From assembly GCA_002179805.1 (NCBI GenBank), contig NAVB01000005.1, positions 30,392 to 94,391 on the forward strand: a stretch of DNA of 64,000 nt, in the 5' to 3' direction. The notes below the pieces were generated by a model. That model ran no database searches. It saw nothing but the letters and a program-made list of their open reading frames with translations, and was not told the DNA's origin. The number at the start of each line of letters is the position of its first letter. Position 1 is the first letter of the stretch. The position numbers were made by a program, and so were the translations under genes. Source of the DNA: Acanthamoeba lenticulata (lineage: Eukaryota; Discosea; Longamoebia; Acanthamoebidae). Shown piece after piece: positions 10,849 through 21,468 of the stretch.

Positions 10849-13800
10849 ATGAAGAGGTTGCTCACATCCACGGCACGAAGTAGAGCTGCGTCGCTGGCGC
10901 CAGTGGTGCGCACATCATGGAAGAGCGCTGCATCGCTGGGCGCGCGTTCGGCAACGGGTCTCCTGCGCAGCTCTGGATCGGCCGCCAATTTGAGTCATCG
11001 TGGTTGGGCTACTCAAGCCACGGCAGCTCCTTCTTCTGTGCACACGACGCAGGACTTTAGTAGCGTCAAGAGAGGCAACGGTATGGTGTCTTTGTGTAAC
11101 CATCACTTTACACGATTTCCCTCTCCATCGCATACTGAGGGTGTGTTCTGTAGAGCGGGAGAAGCCATCGTTGAGCGTGGGCGACCAGCTGCACGGGTTC
11201 CGTGTGCTCAAGGTTTGCGCCCCTTTTGAGACACACCTCCTAAGGTTGGGCTCACGTGATGCTGCGTTGGTGCTGGTGTAGGTTGTGCCGATCCCCGAGC
11301 GCAACTTCATGACCTACCAACTGGTCCACGAGAAGACCGGTGCACGTTTGTTCCACGTCGACTGCAGCGACACCAATAACGTCTTTTGGTTCGCGTTCCA
11401 CCCTTATGAGCTTCGTTGCATGTGTGCTGATGAGCCGTGCATGCGCGTTTCATCACCGTCATAGTGTCACGTTCAAGACCGTCCCGACGGATTCGACAGG
11501 CGTGGCGCACATCCTGGAGCACACGACACTGTGCGGGTCAGAAAAGTATCCCGTGCGCGATCCCTTCTTCAACATGCTCAAGCGGAGCTTGAACACCTAC
11601 ATGAACGCCTACACCGGTACGCCACGGTCATCACCATCACGCGCTTGTGGTTCTGCACCGCCTGGCTCACCGCGCTTGTTGGCTTGGGATTCAGCACCGG
11701 ACCACACGTCGTATCCGTTCTCGACCCAGAACGTGAAGGACTACTACAACCTCCTGTCGGTCTACCTCGACGCCACCTTCTTCCCCAAGCTGGAGCCTTT
11801 TGACTTCATGCAGGAGGGCCACCGCCTCGAATTTGAGAAGCTCGACGGTCCGTCTCCCTTTCGTTTCTCCCTCCCTTCCTTCAAAGTCAGCATGCTGACG
11901 TCTCTTGGCATAACGTTGGACACATGCCAGACGCGTCGTCGCCGCTCAAGTTCAAGGGCGTTGTCTACAACGAGATGAAGGGTGCCATGGTAGGACCTAC
12001 TTCCCCCCTCTTTTCCCTCACATAATGTGGAGGCACCAATCGAGCTGACCTCTTGCTTGCTTGCTTGTTGATGATGATGATGATGATCAGTCCGAGGGAG
12101 ACTCGATCTTCTACCAGGCGCTGCACTCGAACCTGTTTTCGCGGACCACCTACAAGAACAACTCGGGCGGCGACCCGCGCTACATCCCCGACCTGACCTA
12201 CGAGCAGCTGCGCGAGTTCCACCAAAGCCACTACCACCCGTCCAACGCTTGGTTCTACACCTATGGCGACCTGTCGCTGGAGCAGCGGCTGCAGCACATC
12301 AACGAGCACGTCCTGTCGCGCTTCTCGCAGATCGACCCCGGCACGGAGCTCGCCGACGAGGTCCGCCTCGCGCAGCCCAAGCGCGTGGAGGCCTTTTACC
12401 CGCCAAGCGGTCCGTACACCGCCATGCCACGTCACGCTGACGTCACCTGACGCCCTTCTCCCTTCCAGCTGGGTCGGACCCGAAGCGCCAGGGCAAGTTC
12501 TCGGTGGCGTGGCTCACGAACAAGACCACGGACCCGTTTGAGAGCATGAGCATGAACCTGCTCTCACGGCTCCTCCTGAACGGACCCAACGCGCCCATGT
12601 ACAAGGCCCTCATCGACACCAACATCGGTGCGCTCCCGAGCCCGGTCCTGCTCCGCTGCCGCAGCTGCGGGCTCACTCTGGTTTGTGCAGGACTCGATTA
12701 TGCGCCGGCCACGGGCTATGACTCGGGCGCCAGGGAGGCCCCGTTTGGAATCGGCCTGAGCGGCATCGCCGAGAAGGATGCGTCCAAGGTATCGTGTCGG
12801 CCTTTTCATTGGGTCACTAGATGGGGCTGACGCGCTCTTCGCACAGGTGGAGGAGAGCATCATGTCGACCCTCAGGCAGGTCGCCCAGGAGGGCTTCCCC
12901 GAGGAGCGCATCCAATCGGTTCTCCACCAGATTGAGCTCTCCCAGAAACACGTACGTATCGTGTTGTCCTCTTATGTGCGCTCGGCAGACGCCTCTGGTT
13001 CACCCTCGAGCGCGGCGATTGTGGCGTGCGCAGGTGACCACCGACTTTGGCATGACCGTCGGCCACGCCATCAACTACTCATGGATTCACGGCGCCGATC
13101 CCGCCGAAGTCCTCTCCCTTAACAAGAAACTCGAGCGACTGAAGGCCGAGCTGGCGGCGGGTCCCTACTTCCAGAACAAGGTCCAGCAGTACTTCCTCGA
13201 CAACCCGCACATGGTCTACCTCCTCATGAAACCCGGTTCGTCCCCATGCTTCACGCTTTGGGTCGCTTTGCTTGTAAGGTTGCTGCTGACGTCAGCGCTT
13301 GGGGGCGGGATACTCAAGACGAGAAGTATCTGGAGAAGCTGGACAAGGAGGAGCAGGCTCGGCTCGAGAAGATCCGCGCGTCGCTCTCGCAGCAGACCAT
13401 CGACGACATCGTGGCCAAGGCCCGCATTCTCAAGCAGCGTCAGGAGCAGGAGCAGAGTGCGCAGCCTCCTCCCCTTTCTCCCCTTTCCTTGGCCTGTGAT
13501 GAAGGAGGCGTGCCTAACCATCAACCATGCGGTGGTTGTGCTTGGGCCACACAGACGTGTCCATCCTCCCGACGCTGCATGTGTCTGACATCCCGCGGCA
13601 GGCGCCCAACAAGGACACCAAGGTGGAGCGCAAGAGCATCGGCCTTGCCCAGAATCATCAACAGCAAAAGCAGCAGGAAGTGCCGCTGATGTCGGTACCG
13701 CAGCCAACCAACGGCCTGACCTACCTGCGCGGGGTGTTGTCCCTCCACGGGTTGCCCGAGGAGCTGCAGCCCTACGTGCCGCTCTTCTGCAGCACCATGG

Positions 13801-15657
13801 CCAGCATGGGCGCCGGCGACATGGACTACCGCCAGCTGGCTCAGCAGATCGAGGCCCACACCGGCGGCATCGAGTTCTCGCCCGTCTGCGTCACCCACCA
13901 CTCTGGTCCGCCCCTCTGCCTCGCGCTTCTCGCCGCCATTGAGCCGCTCATGGCTTCGTTATCGTTCGCGCAATGACAACAACAACAGACTTGAGCAAGT
14001 TCAAGACGGGAATCTACGTGGCGTCGTACTGCCTGGACCGCAACCTGGACCGCATGTTCGAGCTGCTGCACACGGTGATGTCGAGCCCGCGGTTCGACGA
14101 CGTGGAGCGGCTCAAGTCGATCGTCTACGGCAACACGTCCGACATGCAGGAGTCGCTCGTCGAGTCCGGCCACTCCTACGCCCGCGGCCTCGCCGCCTCA
14201 GTCTTTGCGCGCCCCAACGTAACGTGTCCACCGCCATCACGCCCAGGCCATTGGCTGCTGCTCACACTCGTCAAAAAAACACGACACACAGGCGCTGCAA
14301 GAGACGTGGTCGGGCATCTCGCAGGTTACCCTCATGCAACAGCTGGCCCAGAGCGAGGACCTCGCCAGCGTCGTCCCGAAGCTCAAGGTCGGGACTCTCT
14401 TTCACATGCGCAAGCTCCGTCGTTCCAAGCTTGACGGATCCTCTCGTGTGCTTTCTCACTCACACGCCGCACAACACAGGCGATCGCCGCGCACGTGTTG
14501 GACGCGGCGCGCATGCGGTGCAGCATCGTGGGCGAGGAGGCCTCCCTGCCCAAGGCTGAGCGCAAGCTGGGCGAGCTCCTGGGCAGCCTCCGCAGCCCGA
14601 CCTCGCAGCCCGACACTGTCGAGTACCACGTACATTACCACCATCGCCAGCCGCCGCTTGTCTTCCCCTTAGTCGTGGGGCTCACACACATACGCACATA
14701 CGCATACGAACGCGAGCAGGAATCCGAGTACAAGGCGCTGTCGCGCCCGCACCGGCTGTTCGTGCCCATCCCGGCGCAGGTCAACTTCGTGTCGCAGATC
14801 GTGCCCACCGTGCCCTTCACCCACCCCGACTTTCCCAAGCTCAAGGCACCCTCTCCTCTTTGCCTCCTCTTCTTGATCATCGTCATCACCATCATGCTTT
14901 GTTGTTGCTGCTGCTGCTGCTGCTGACGAGATGATCATGATGATGGTCAGACGCTGGCGAGCCTGGTGTCGTCGTCGTACCTGCACCCGGAGATCAGGGA
15001 GAAGGGCGGGGCCTATGGCAGCGGCGCGATGAGCGGGGAGGGCCTGTGGTCGTTCTACTCCTTCCGCGACCCCAACACGACGCGCACGCTCGACGTCTTT
15101 GGGGCCGTGCGCGAGTGGGTCCACCGCCCGGACGCCTTCAAGGACAAGGACATCGACGAGTCCAAGCTCCGTCTCTTCTCTTCTATCGACCACCCGGTCG
15201 CCCCTTCCAAGCAGGGTCCGCGCTCCAGCCCCCGTCATGAGCCATGATGCGCGATGATGATGATGTTGACGATGAAGGATGTTGATGATGATGGTCCACA
15301 GGATCGCTCGAGTTCACGCACGGCATCACGTGGGAGATGCGGCAGCGGAACCGGGAGGGCATCCTCGACACCACGCGTCGCGACCTCCTCGAGGTGGCTG
15401 ACAAGTACCTCGTCCCCGCGCAGGTCCGCCACCCTCACTTCATTGTAACGATGATGATGATGATGATGAAAAAGAAGGGAGATGGGGCTGACAACGGTGG
15501 TGATGAGCAGGAGGGCGCAAGCGGCGGGTCGTTTGCGTCGACCGCCATTTTGGGCAATGCCGCACACAACCCGTTCACGTCAGCCGAGACGCTCAATCTG
15601 GGCCTCTCCTCCGCCGACGGCGTTGTCGCCGAAGGCGAGGAAGAGCGAACAGCCTAA
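10849..15657 (+). CDS. Mitochondrial presequence protease, M16C family (PreP/Cym1/PITRM1)
   Basis: The start gives [20 protein letters not shown], an Arg/Ser/Ala-rich N-terminus without acids that fits a mitochondrial targeting peptide. Mature sequence begins near [20 protein letters not shown]. The inverted zinc motif HxxEH is present as [20 protein letters not shown] (11500-11560), followed by [26 protein letters not shown] and VYNEMKGAM, the typical M16C active-site half. The second half includes the Tyr/Arg region [20 protein letters not shown] (14985-15045). The enzyme degrades cleaved targeting peptides in the matrix. More than ten introns interrupt it, and several contain GAT or CTG repeats near their 3' ends. 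The last exon runs [20 protein letters not shown] to EEERTA and the stop at 15655-15657. Confidence 0.9.
12071..12087. repeat. (ATG)n microsatellite inside an intron
   Basis: An ATG/GAT triplet run abuts the 3' splice site of an intron in the presequence protease gene. Confidence 0.8.
14907..14925. repeat. (CTG)n microsatellite inside an intron
   Basis: A CTG triplet run lies in an intron of the presequence protease gene, followed by ATGATCATGATGATGG before the acceptor. Confidence 0.8.
15451..15468. repeat. (ATG)6 microsatellite inside an intron
   Basis: Six ATG triplets lie in the last intron of the presequence protease gene. Reading through it would add a poly-Met run to the protein, which supports its being intronic. 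Confidence 0.8.
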
Positions 15658-15808
15658 GACCGGAGACAACTCCGAAACTCGATGAAGTGGCGGCATCTTC
15701 AACTTTATTTTTTTTTTTATTGTCTGAGGCAACTGGCGGAAGAAAAAGACGGTGCTTGTTCTTCAAGCGCCCAGCACACGTTAGACAGTGCTACTGGATC
15801 GGTGGCAG

Positions 15809-16771
15809 ATGCATGACTCTGGGCCGATGTTGTTGGCGGTCTTGGTCTTCATCACGGGCTGGGCCATGGGAGTGGGCTCGGTAGAGATGTGTGCCTGTCC
15901 CAACCCGCCCGCATACGGCGTGCTTCCGCTCTTCGAGAAGGCCACGTCAGCCCTCTGCAGCGCAGTTCTCTACGCCCCGCCGGAGTTAGACGGGCTCAGC
16001 AAGGGCATCAAGGCCGGCTGCGCCCAGCTGGCCGCCACGGAGCTGCGGGGTACGCTAACACAGGTGTGGGAGCTTGCCTCCACCGCGCAGGAGGTGGTCA
16101 ACTCTACCTTCTTGCCCAACTGCCAGCAGGGTCTGGCCCTCCAGCGCCAGTGGGACACCACCCCCGACTCCGCCAGACGAGCAGAGCTGGAAGAGCGGTG
16201 GGTCGGCCTGTTTAATGTGACGGTCCACGTCAGCACCGCTCTTGTCGCCATTCTCGGCCGCTACACCAACACCATGTTCGAGCTGAGGCAGAACCTCTCG
16301 ACAGCCGCCGTGGCCGACTTCTCGTCGGACAGCCTCAACGCTTGCTACCAAGTCAACCGCAACCAGACCCAGCTCGAGTCCGAGCTGGCCTACTGGGAGA
16401 CCGAGCTGAAGAACTGCAGCGTTCCCGAGGTGTGCACCTATGCCAAGGAGCGCATCGCCAACGTGACGGCGCGCATGAACACGCTGGCGCCATCGGTCCG
16501 GTTCTGCGCCGCCTTCGTGCCACGACTGACGCAGGCCTACCAAGGGTATCGGGAGGTGGACCTCGACCTGCAGCAGCTGACCAACGGCCTGGTGCTGACC
16601 CTGCAGAGTCCGCTTCAGTACGTGGCGACCACGCTGGCGCGCTACTGCGCCACCCTGTCGAGCCCCGTATTTCTCCTCGAAATGACTGTGGTGCTCGCCA
16701 ACCTCAACGAGAACATCGACACCGACCTTCTGCGCCGCGACATCTGCACCATCGAAGCTGTGCCGTGCTGA
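15809..16771 (+). CDS. Secreted Cys-containing glycoprotein, intronless, unknown family
   Basis: A single uninterrupted ORF of about 320 residues in a neighbourhood where almost all genes have introns. Two in-frame starts are possible, 15809 (MHDSGPMLLAVLVFITGWAM) and 15827; either gives a hydrophobic signal peptide ending near GVGSVEM. The mature part has a CACPNPP N-terminal motif, cysteines spaced through the chain, mixed alpha-helical stretches (LESELAYWETELKN) and several N-glycosylation sequons (NST, NVT, NLS, NQT, NCS). It ends CTIEAVPC with no C-terminal hydrophobic segment, so no GPI anchor is expected. I recognise no domain. Its 3' end faces the methyltransferase 3' end 128 bp away. 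Confidence 0.7.
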   Translation: MHDSGPMLLAVLVFITGWAMGVGSVEMCACPNPPAYGVLPLFEKATSALCSAVLYAPPELDGLSKGIKAGCAQLAATELRGTLTQVWELASTAQEVVNSTFLPNCQQGLALQRQWDTTPDSARRAELEERWVGLFNVTVHVSTALVAILGRYTNTMFELRQNLSTAAVADFSSDSLNACYQVNRNQTQLESELAYWETELKNCSVPEVCTYAKERIANVTARMNTLAPSVRFCAAFVPRLTQAYQGYREVDLDLQQLTNGLVLTLQSPLQYVATTLARYCATLSSPVFLLEMTVVLANLNENIDTDLLRRDICTIEAVPC

Positions 16772-16899
16772 AGTGAAATAAATTAATTTTATGTTATGAC
16801 AAAACAGTCTAAAAACACATCAGAGGAGGAGCAACAAGGGCAACTCCTCATCATCGTCGTCGTCGCCAGGACTTCAACACGAACGAGGCTTGGGCTCTC

Positions 16900-17941
16900 T
16901 CAAGCGACGGTCGTGACGACAGGCGCGGGGGGCGAGAGGAAGTAGACGTCAATGTCGTCGGCCGAGAAGTCCTCGTCGAGGTCCTCGCGCGACACCGTCT
17001 CCACCAGGAAGTTGCGTTCCTTGAGGGCCTCCCAGAAGAGGTCCTCGTGCCGGTGGCTGCGGTGCTCGATGGAGATGAGGATCTTGGTGCGGGGCTTGCA
17101 CAAGAGCACCAGGCTCTCCACCAGCAGGTCGTAGGGCGCGTTGTTGAAGACGCAGTCGCTCACGACCACCCACGAGATGTCGTCCTACATACACCAACGA
17201 CCAGCAGCACACAGCATCAGCTTCTATTGTTGGGGTCTCGTAACGAGAGACGGTGTTGGCGTACGCTCTCGAGCCTCTCGTTGCGGTCGCCCCAGTTCAG
17301 CTCCACGACCTCGACGTCACGTACGCGCGGGTTGGAAGCTGTACAGCGGTCACATGCGTCTCATGTAAGCAAACCGCCGCGCAGGGAAGGCGAGCAGGGA
17401 GACGACGTACCGCTGTTGTGTTCAATATTTTGATGGATGAGCGGAAGGAGTGGGGCCTGCTCGGTCACCACGACCTTGGCTTGGTCTGCGGGCCCCGAGA
17501 GAAGCACATCAGAAGATGGAAAAAGTAGAATATGATGTAGATGCACGAACCAAAAAACAGAGCGCAGACCATGCCGAGGAGGCCGTTCCCGCTGCCCAGC
17601 TCGACGATCACCTCAGGGGGTGGGGAGAAGGCGGTCTTATTCTTCTCCAGGTACCTGTGGATTGTTGTTACAGCACAGGCCCGGTAACGCAATAATCAGC
17701 TGACAAGGCTCTTGTGCTGGACGAAAAGATGCACGTACTTGGAGAGGACGACGGCGCAGTCCCACACGATGGCACCGGTGCCGAGGCCGGTAATCTCACC
17801 ACAGGGCGTTTGGATGGCCTCCAGATGGTGGCCGTTGACCTCAAGCGGGAACGACCGGTCGGCCCCGCGAGCCTTTCGCCACTGAAGCTGCTTGTGCATC
17901 CGCCGCGCCCGCTCTGACACACTCCCTCGACTGCAGTTCAT
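16900..17941 (-). CDS. Methyltransferase, METTL21/family 16 lysine methyltransferase-like
   Basis: Starts MNCSRGSVSERARRMHKQLQ, then GTGAIVWDCAVVLSKYLEKN, the SAM motif I VIVELGSGNGLLGMVCALF (near 17570-17630), KVVVTEQAPLLPLIHQNIEH, NWGDRNERLES, and motif IV-like SWVVVSDCVFNNAPYDLLVE (near 17120-17180). The W-[DE] followed by ELGSGxGLLG order is that of Methyltransf_16 proteins, which methylate lysines of chaperones or elongation factors. The substrate cannot be told from sequence; motif IV reads SDCVFN instead of the common D-x-x-Y. Several short introns. The stop is at 16900-16902, and the C-terminus is DIDVYFLSPPAPVVTTVA. Confidence 0.8.
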
Positions 17942-18312
17942 CTTTTGTTTGTTCTTTTGGAGTGGTGTGTGCACTGCGCTGCTCGAGTTGAGGAGTTGGG
18001 TTTATGCTCCCCGTCCGCCCGCCGGTGCGTTGTGTTTCGGTGCTGCAGAGCCTGCGGGAGAAGGGCGATGAAGGGGACGAGTAGTGGCCCAGGGCGACGG
18101 TAACGTGCGTGGCGGCTGCCTATTGTGGGCCGGTATGCGAAGAATGCGCGAAATTACCGCCGGCAGACCTCACGTGTTATGTCTCGTGGCAGGCGACTGT
18201 GCTGCATAGGTCCCGGTTCAAGAACCAGCCAGCGAGGAGGTCATGGAAGCACCCTGGCTCAAGACGAAAGAAAAGGGTGTCTCTGTTCCATTGGGGGAAG
18301 GCTGATGCGCGT
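17942..18312. other. Intergenic gap, no gene seen
   Basis: This 371-base stretch lies between the start of the methyltransferase gene and the 3' end of PSMG2, both on the minus strand. I see no ORF with coding character; it should hold the methyltransferase promoter. Confidence 0.5.
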
Positions 18313-19583
18313 TCAGCCAAAAAGGGTGGCATCAAAGGCCGAAGGCTGGGCGAACAGGTGGTGCCACGACGTGGGCGGCTGCCAGCGTGGCTCCGACGAC
18401 GCAGAGGAGGAAGGTGGGGCCAGGCCGAGGTAGTGGAAGGTGGCGTCGGCCATGGCAAAGGCCTGCGGGATGTTGACGCCGTCAGCGCAGAAGATGGCCA
18501 GGATGGTCACGCCAACGCTCGCTTTCTGTCTCCGCCCCGCCCACAAGCACATACGCGCCAGTCTGTGAGCAACGGGCCTGAGAAGGGCAGGAGGGGGGCG
18601 AGACTGTGGTCAGAACAGAACAGAACCTGGCACGCTTCAAAGAGGAGGCGCGTGAAGCTCGTGGTCTTGAAAGCTGCGTCGAAGCTGCCCTCCTCCAGCG
18701 CCGGCCACTTGAAGTGCGCAGAGGCGGTGCCCCGAGCGCCGCCACTCGCCACGTAGCGGCATGTGATCGCGTGCTGGTCGCTGCACGAGCGAGCAAACGC
18801 GCGCGCGAGACAGGTCACTCGCCAGGACAAGGCCGGGAAAGTGGGTGTGGGTGTGCATACAAGAACTGAGTCTCGATGATGCGCCGCGCCGAGTCCACGC
18901 TGGCGAGCACGACGACCTCCCGGAACCGGGCGCTCTGGATCCACTGGAACAGGTTCTGCACAAAGGCCGCATTACGGTTCTGCGCCACAACACATCACGC
19001 ACACACGTAAGCACGATGCCCAGAGGAGCCTTCAAGGAGGGCGAAAGGAGCAAAGGGGCTTCAAGCGTACTCGGATGACGGGAGCACGCTGCTGTACGTA
19101 GGTGACCCGGTTCGCCACGTCCTGGAACACTGAGGGCCCGAACATCATCGCCATCACCATCACCATCAGCAGCCGACCACGGACGGCACTCGAGAAAGAG
19201 CCCTTGTCAGGAGGGAAGGTATACCTTCGAGGTTGGTGGAGAGGACGCCCTCGGGCTTCTGCTGCGTAGTGGTGGTGAGCACAGGGAGGGCGAGGGTGTC
19301 ATTGCTGGCTACGGGCAGCACGTTCTCGTCTTCGAGCCACCCGACGCGCGGCAGACCGTACGTGACGGTCAGCAGATCAACCGCCAGGCCGCCCACCTTG
19401 CCGACGGACAAGGTCGGCTGCACGCGCAAGGATGATGAGATGAGATGAACCGCAACTTCTGCCGATTCCAACACAACAAGAGATGCACAACACAATACGG
19501 CATTGTCAGTGGTAGCGTACCAAGACGAGGACATTGTTGGTGAAATCGGGTGCGTCTTGTGTGGCCGAGAAGAACGTCGTCAT
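18313..19583 (-). CDS. Proteasome assembly chaperone 2 (PAC2/PSMG2) homologue
   Basis: Starts MTTFFSATQDAPDFTNNVLV at 19583. Diagnostic blocks follow: PTLSVGKVGGLAVDLLTVTY and GLPRVGWLEDENVLPVASND (near 19320-19420), then QQRAPVIR, the helix AAFVQNLFQWIQSARFREVV with VLASVDSARRIIETQ (near 18880-18990), and the C-terminal ILAIFCADGVNIPQAFAMAD (near 18440-18500). SVGNVGQLA-DLL with the later LLKFVSEGDNIPDA-type block is the signature of PSMG2, which pairs with PAC1 to guide alpha-ring assembly of the 20S proteasome. About six exons. The start codon is 80 bp from the start codon of the divergent F-box gene, which also belongs to the ubiquitin-proteasome system. Confidence 0.8.
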
Positions 19584-19663
19584 CGTTTGCTTTACAATAG
19601 AAAATAAACGAGAAAATGGTGTTAACTCGAATTACCTCCACAGGCTGGCCACACACAGATCGA
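19584..19663. promoter_or_regulatory. Shared divergent promoter of PSMG2 and F-box/WD40 genes
   Basis: Only 80 bp separate the two start codons on opposite strands, so both genes must use overlapping promoter sequence. The gap is AT-richer than the exons. No canonical TATA element is obvious. Confidence 0.5.
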
Positions 19664-21183
19664 ATGGATACACGCGCTACTCCAGCTGTTGATGCAAGTC
19701 GCGGTGCCAAACGCGCGGAAGAGGACAATGGCGGCATTTGCTGGAGCGTCACTCTCGATGCGCTCCCTGATGAGATCGCGCTGCTCGTGCTCTCGCACCT
19801 CGGCCCGCGCGAGGTGTGTGCAGTGGCCAGTCTGAGCCGCCACTGGCACAAATTGGCTCTCGATTCGACCCTGTGGCGATCATTCTACTTGAGCAGCCAG
19901 ATGCACCAGAGGGAGGCCAGGCGACAGCAGTCCCTTCACCGCCACAACCACTCACCCCACGCCACCTCCGAAGGTGCGTACGCGCCTCCAACACCTCGAG
20001 GCCTGCCGTGTCGGAACTCTCAAGCGTTCGTTCACGTGCTGCGCACAGCAGAGAAGGGCGGCGGGCGAGACTGGCGCGAGACCTTCATGCGGGGCTGCCG
20101 TGTGAAGAAGAAATGGATGTGCGGAGACCTCACGGCGCAGTACTCGGTGACCGCGCCCAGCGCTGTCTACGCCCTACGGTTCGACGACGAGAAGGTGGTC
20201 TGCGGCATGCAGGACTCGCACATCCGCGTCTTCAGCCGCCAGACCTGGTGCAACACCCTCACCCTCAGCGGCCACCGCGAGTGGGTCGGTGCCATCCAAT
20301 ACGACGACGACAAGATCGTGAGCTGCTCGGGCGACATGCACATCCGGGTGTGGGACTGGCAAGGCACATGCCTCACCAAGATCAAAGGCCACACGGGCTG
20401 GGTCAAGCGCCTCCAATACAACGACGACGTGCTGGTGTCGTGCTCGGGCGACAAGACGGTCCGCCTGTGGCGATGGTCCAACACGAGCCGCGCGGCCAAC
20501 GTCTTCATGGGCCACACAGCCGGCGTCATGGGTCTCCACTTTGTGGACACCACGATCGTCTCCGGCGCGCTCGACGGCACCCTCTGCGTGTGGGACGCCG
20601 AGACGGTACAGAGTCCACCTTCTTCCATGGCCCTCGCTACGTCGTCGTCATCATCGTCGTCGTCACTCATCGCTGTGCCTCACCTGTGACCTGACCTGGG
20701 GAGGACAGGGCACGTGCGTGAAAACAATACGCAACCTCGACTCGGAGAACAAGCCCGTCGAGGTGCGCTCCCTCATGTTCGACCGCGATTCGATCGTGGC
20801 TGGCGACAACGACTGCCGGGCCAAGATCTTCGACCGGCGCACCGGCGAGCTCAAGCGAACGCTGAAGGGGCACCTGGGCTTCATCAAGTACGTTTACGTG
20901 GATGACTACAAGATCATCACGGGCGGCGGAGACGGAACGATCCGAGTAAGTGTCTTCCTCATCTTCCCCCAAGTCGAGGCGTCGACTGCGACCACCAAGT
21001 CGATGTGTTGACGCTTGTGCATGTTGGGGGGCCTTGAAGGTGTGGGATTACCGAGGGACGAGCGAAACGGCGCTGTACTCCATCGCGGCACACTCGCGCG
21101 ACATCATCAACATGGACGTCCACGAGGACTCCTTCGCCAGCGGCTCGCTCGACGACTCCCTCAGGCTGTGGCACATCCGATGA
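19664..21183 (+). CDS. F-box/WD40-repeat protein, probable SCF substrate receptor
   Basis: Starts MDTRATPAVDASRG. An F-box follows (LDALPDEIALLVLSHLGPRE and SLSRHWHKLALDSTLWRSFY, about residues 30-75), then a low-complexity His/Ser linker, WRETFMRGCRVKKKWMCGD and about seven WD40 repeats. Repeats are easily counted by their ends: IRVFSRQTW, IRVWDWQGTCL, VRLWRWSN, LCVWDAET, AKIFDRRTGEL, VWDYRGTSE and LRLWHIR. F-box plus WD40 is the plan of Fbw7/Cdc4/beta-TrCP-type receptors of SCF ubiquitin ligases; the substrate is unknown. There are introns near 20609-20710 and 20947-21040 and possibly one near 19975-20060. Stop at 21181-21183. Confidence 0.85.
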
Positions 21184-21468
21184 CGAAAGAGGAGGCCTTA
21201 AGAAGAAGAAGAAGAAGAGGCGATGTCCTCGTGGGCGATTCTTTGAGCAATTTTTTGTGTGTTTTTTACAGTGTACAAGCCCACATCATCAACATCACCA
21301 TCGCCACCTTCGTTTCCAACGAACGCGCTGCGGCTTGTTTGGACCCCTCTAAGCAGCGCGCAGAATTCGTACTACAACAACAATAACACACAACACAAGA
21401 GGAACGCGCCGCACGTCCCAAATCGATCCCTCCACGTCGTTCGTCGTCCGTGCCGCACACTTGCTCCT

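Noticed and set aside
18109..18756. 215-codon plus-strand ORF
   Set aside because: It overlaps the 3' exons of PSMG2 on the opposite strand and has random-looking composition.
19816..20694. 292-codon ORF overlapping the F-box/WD40 gene in another frame
   Set aside because: The WD40 frame has clear repeats; this frame is Arg/Pro/His-rich shadow.
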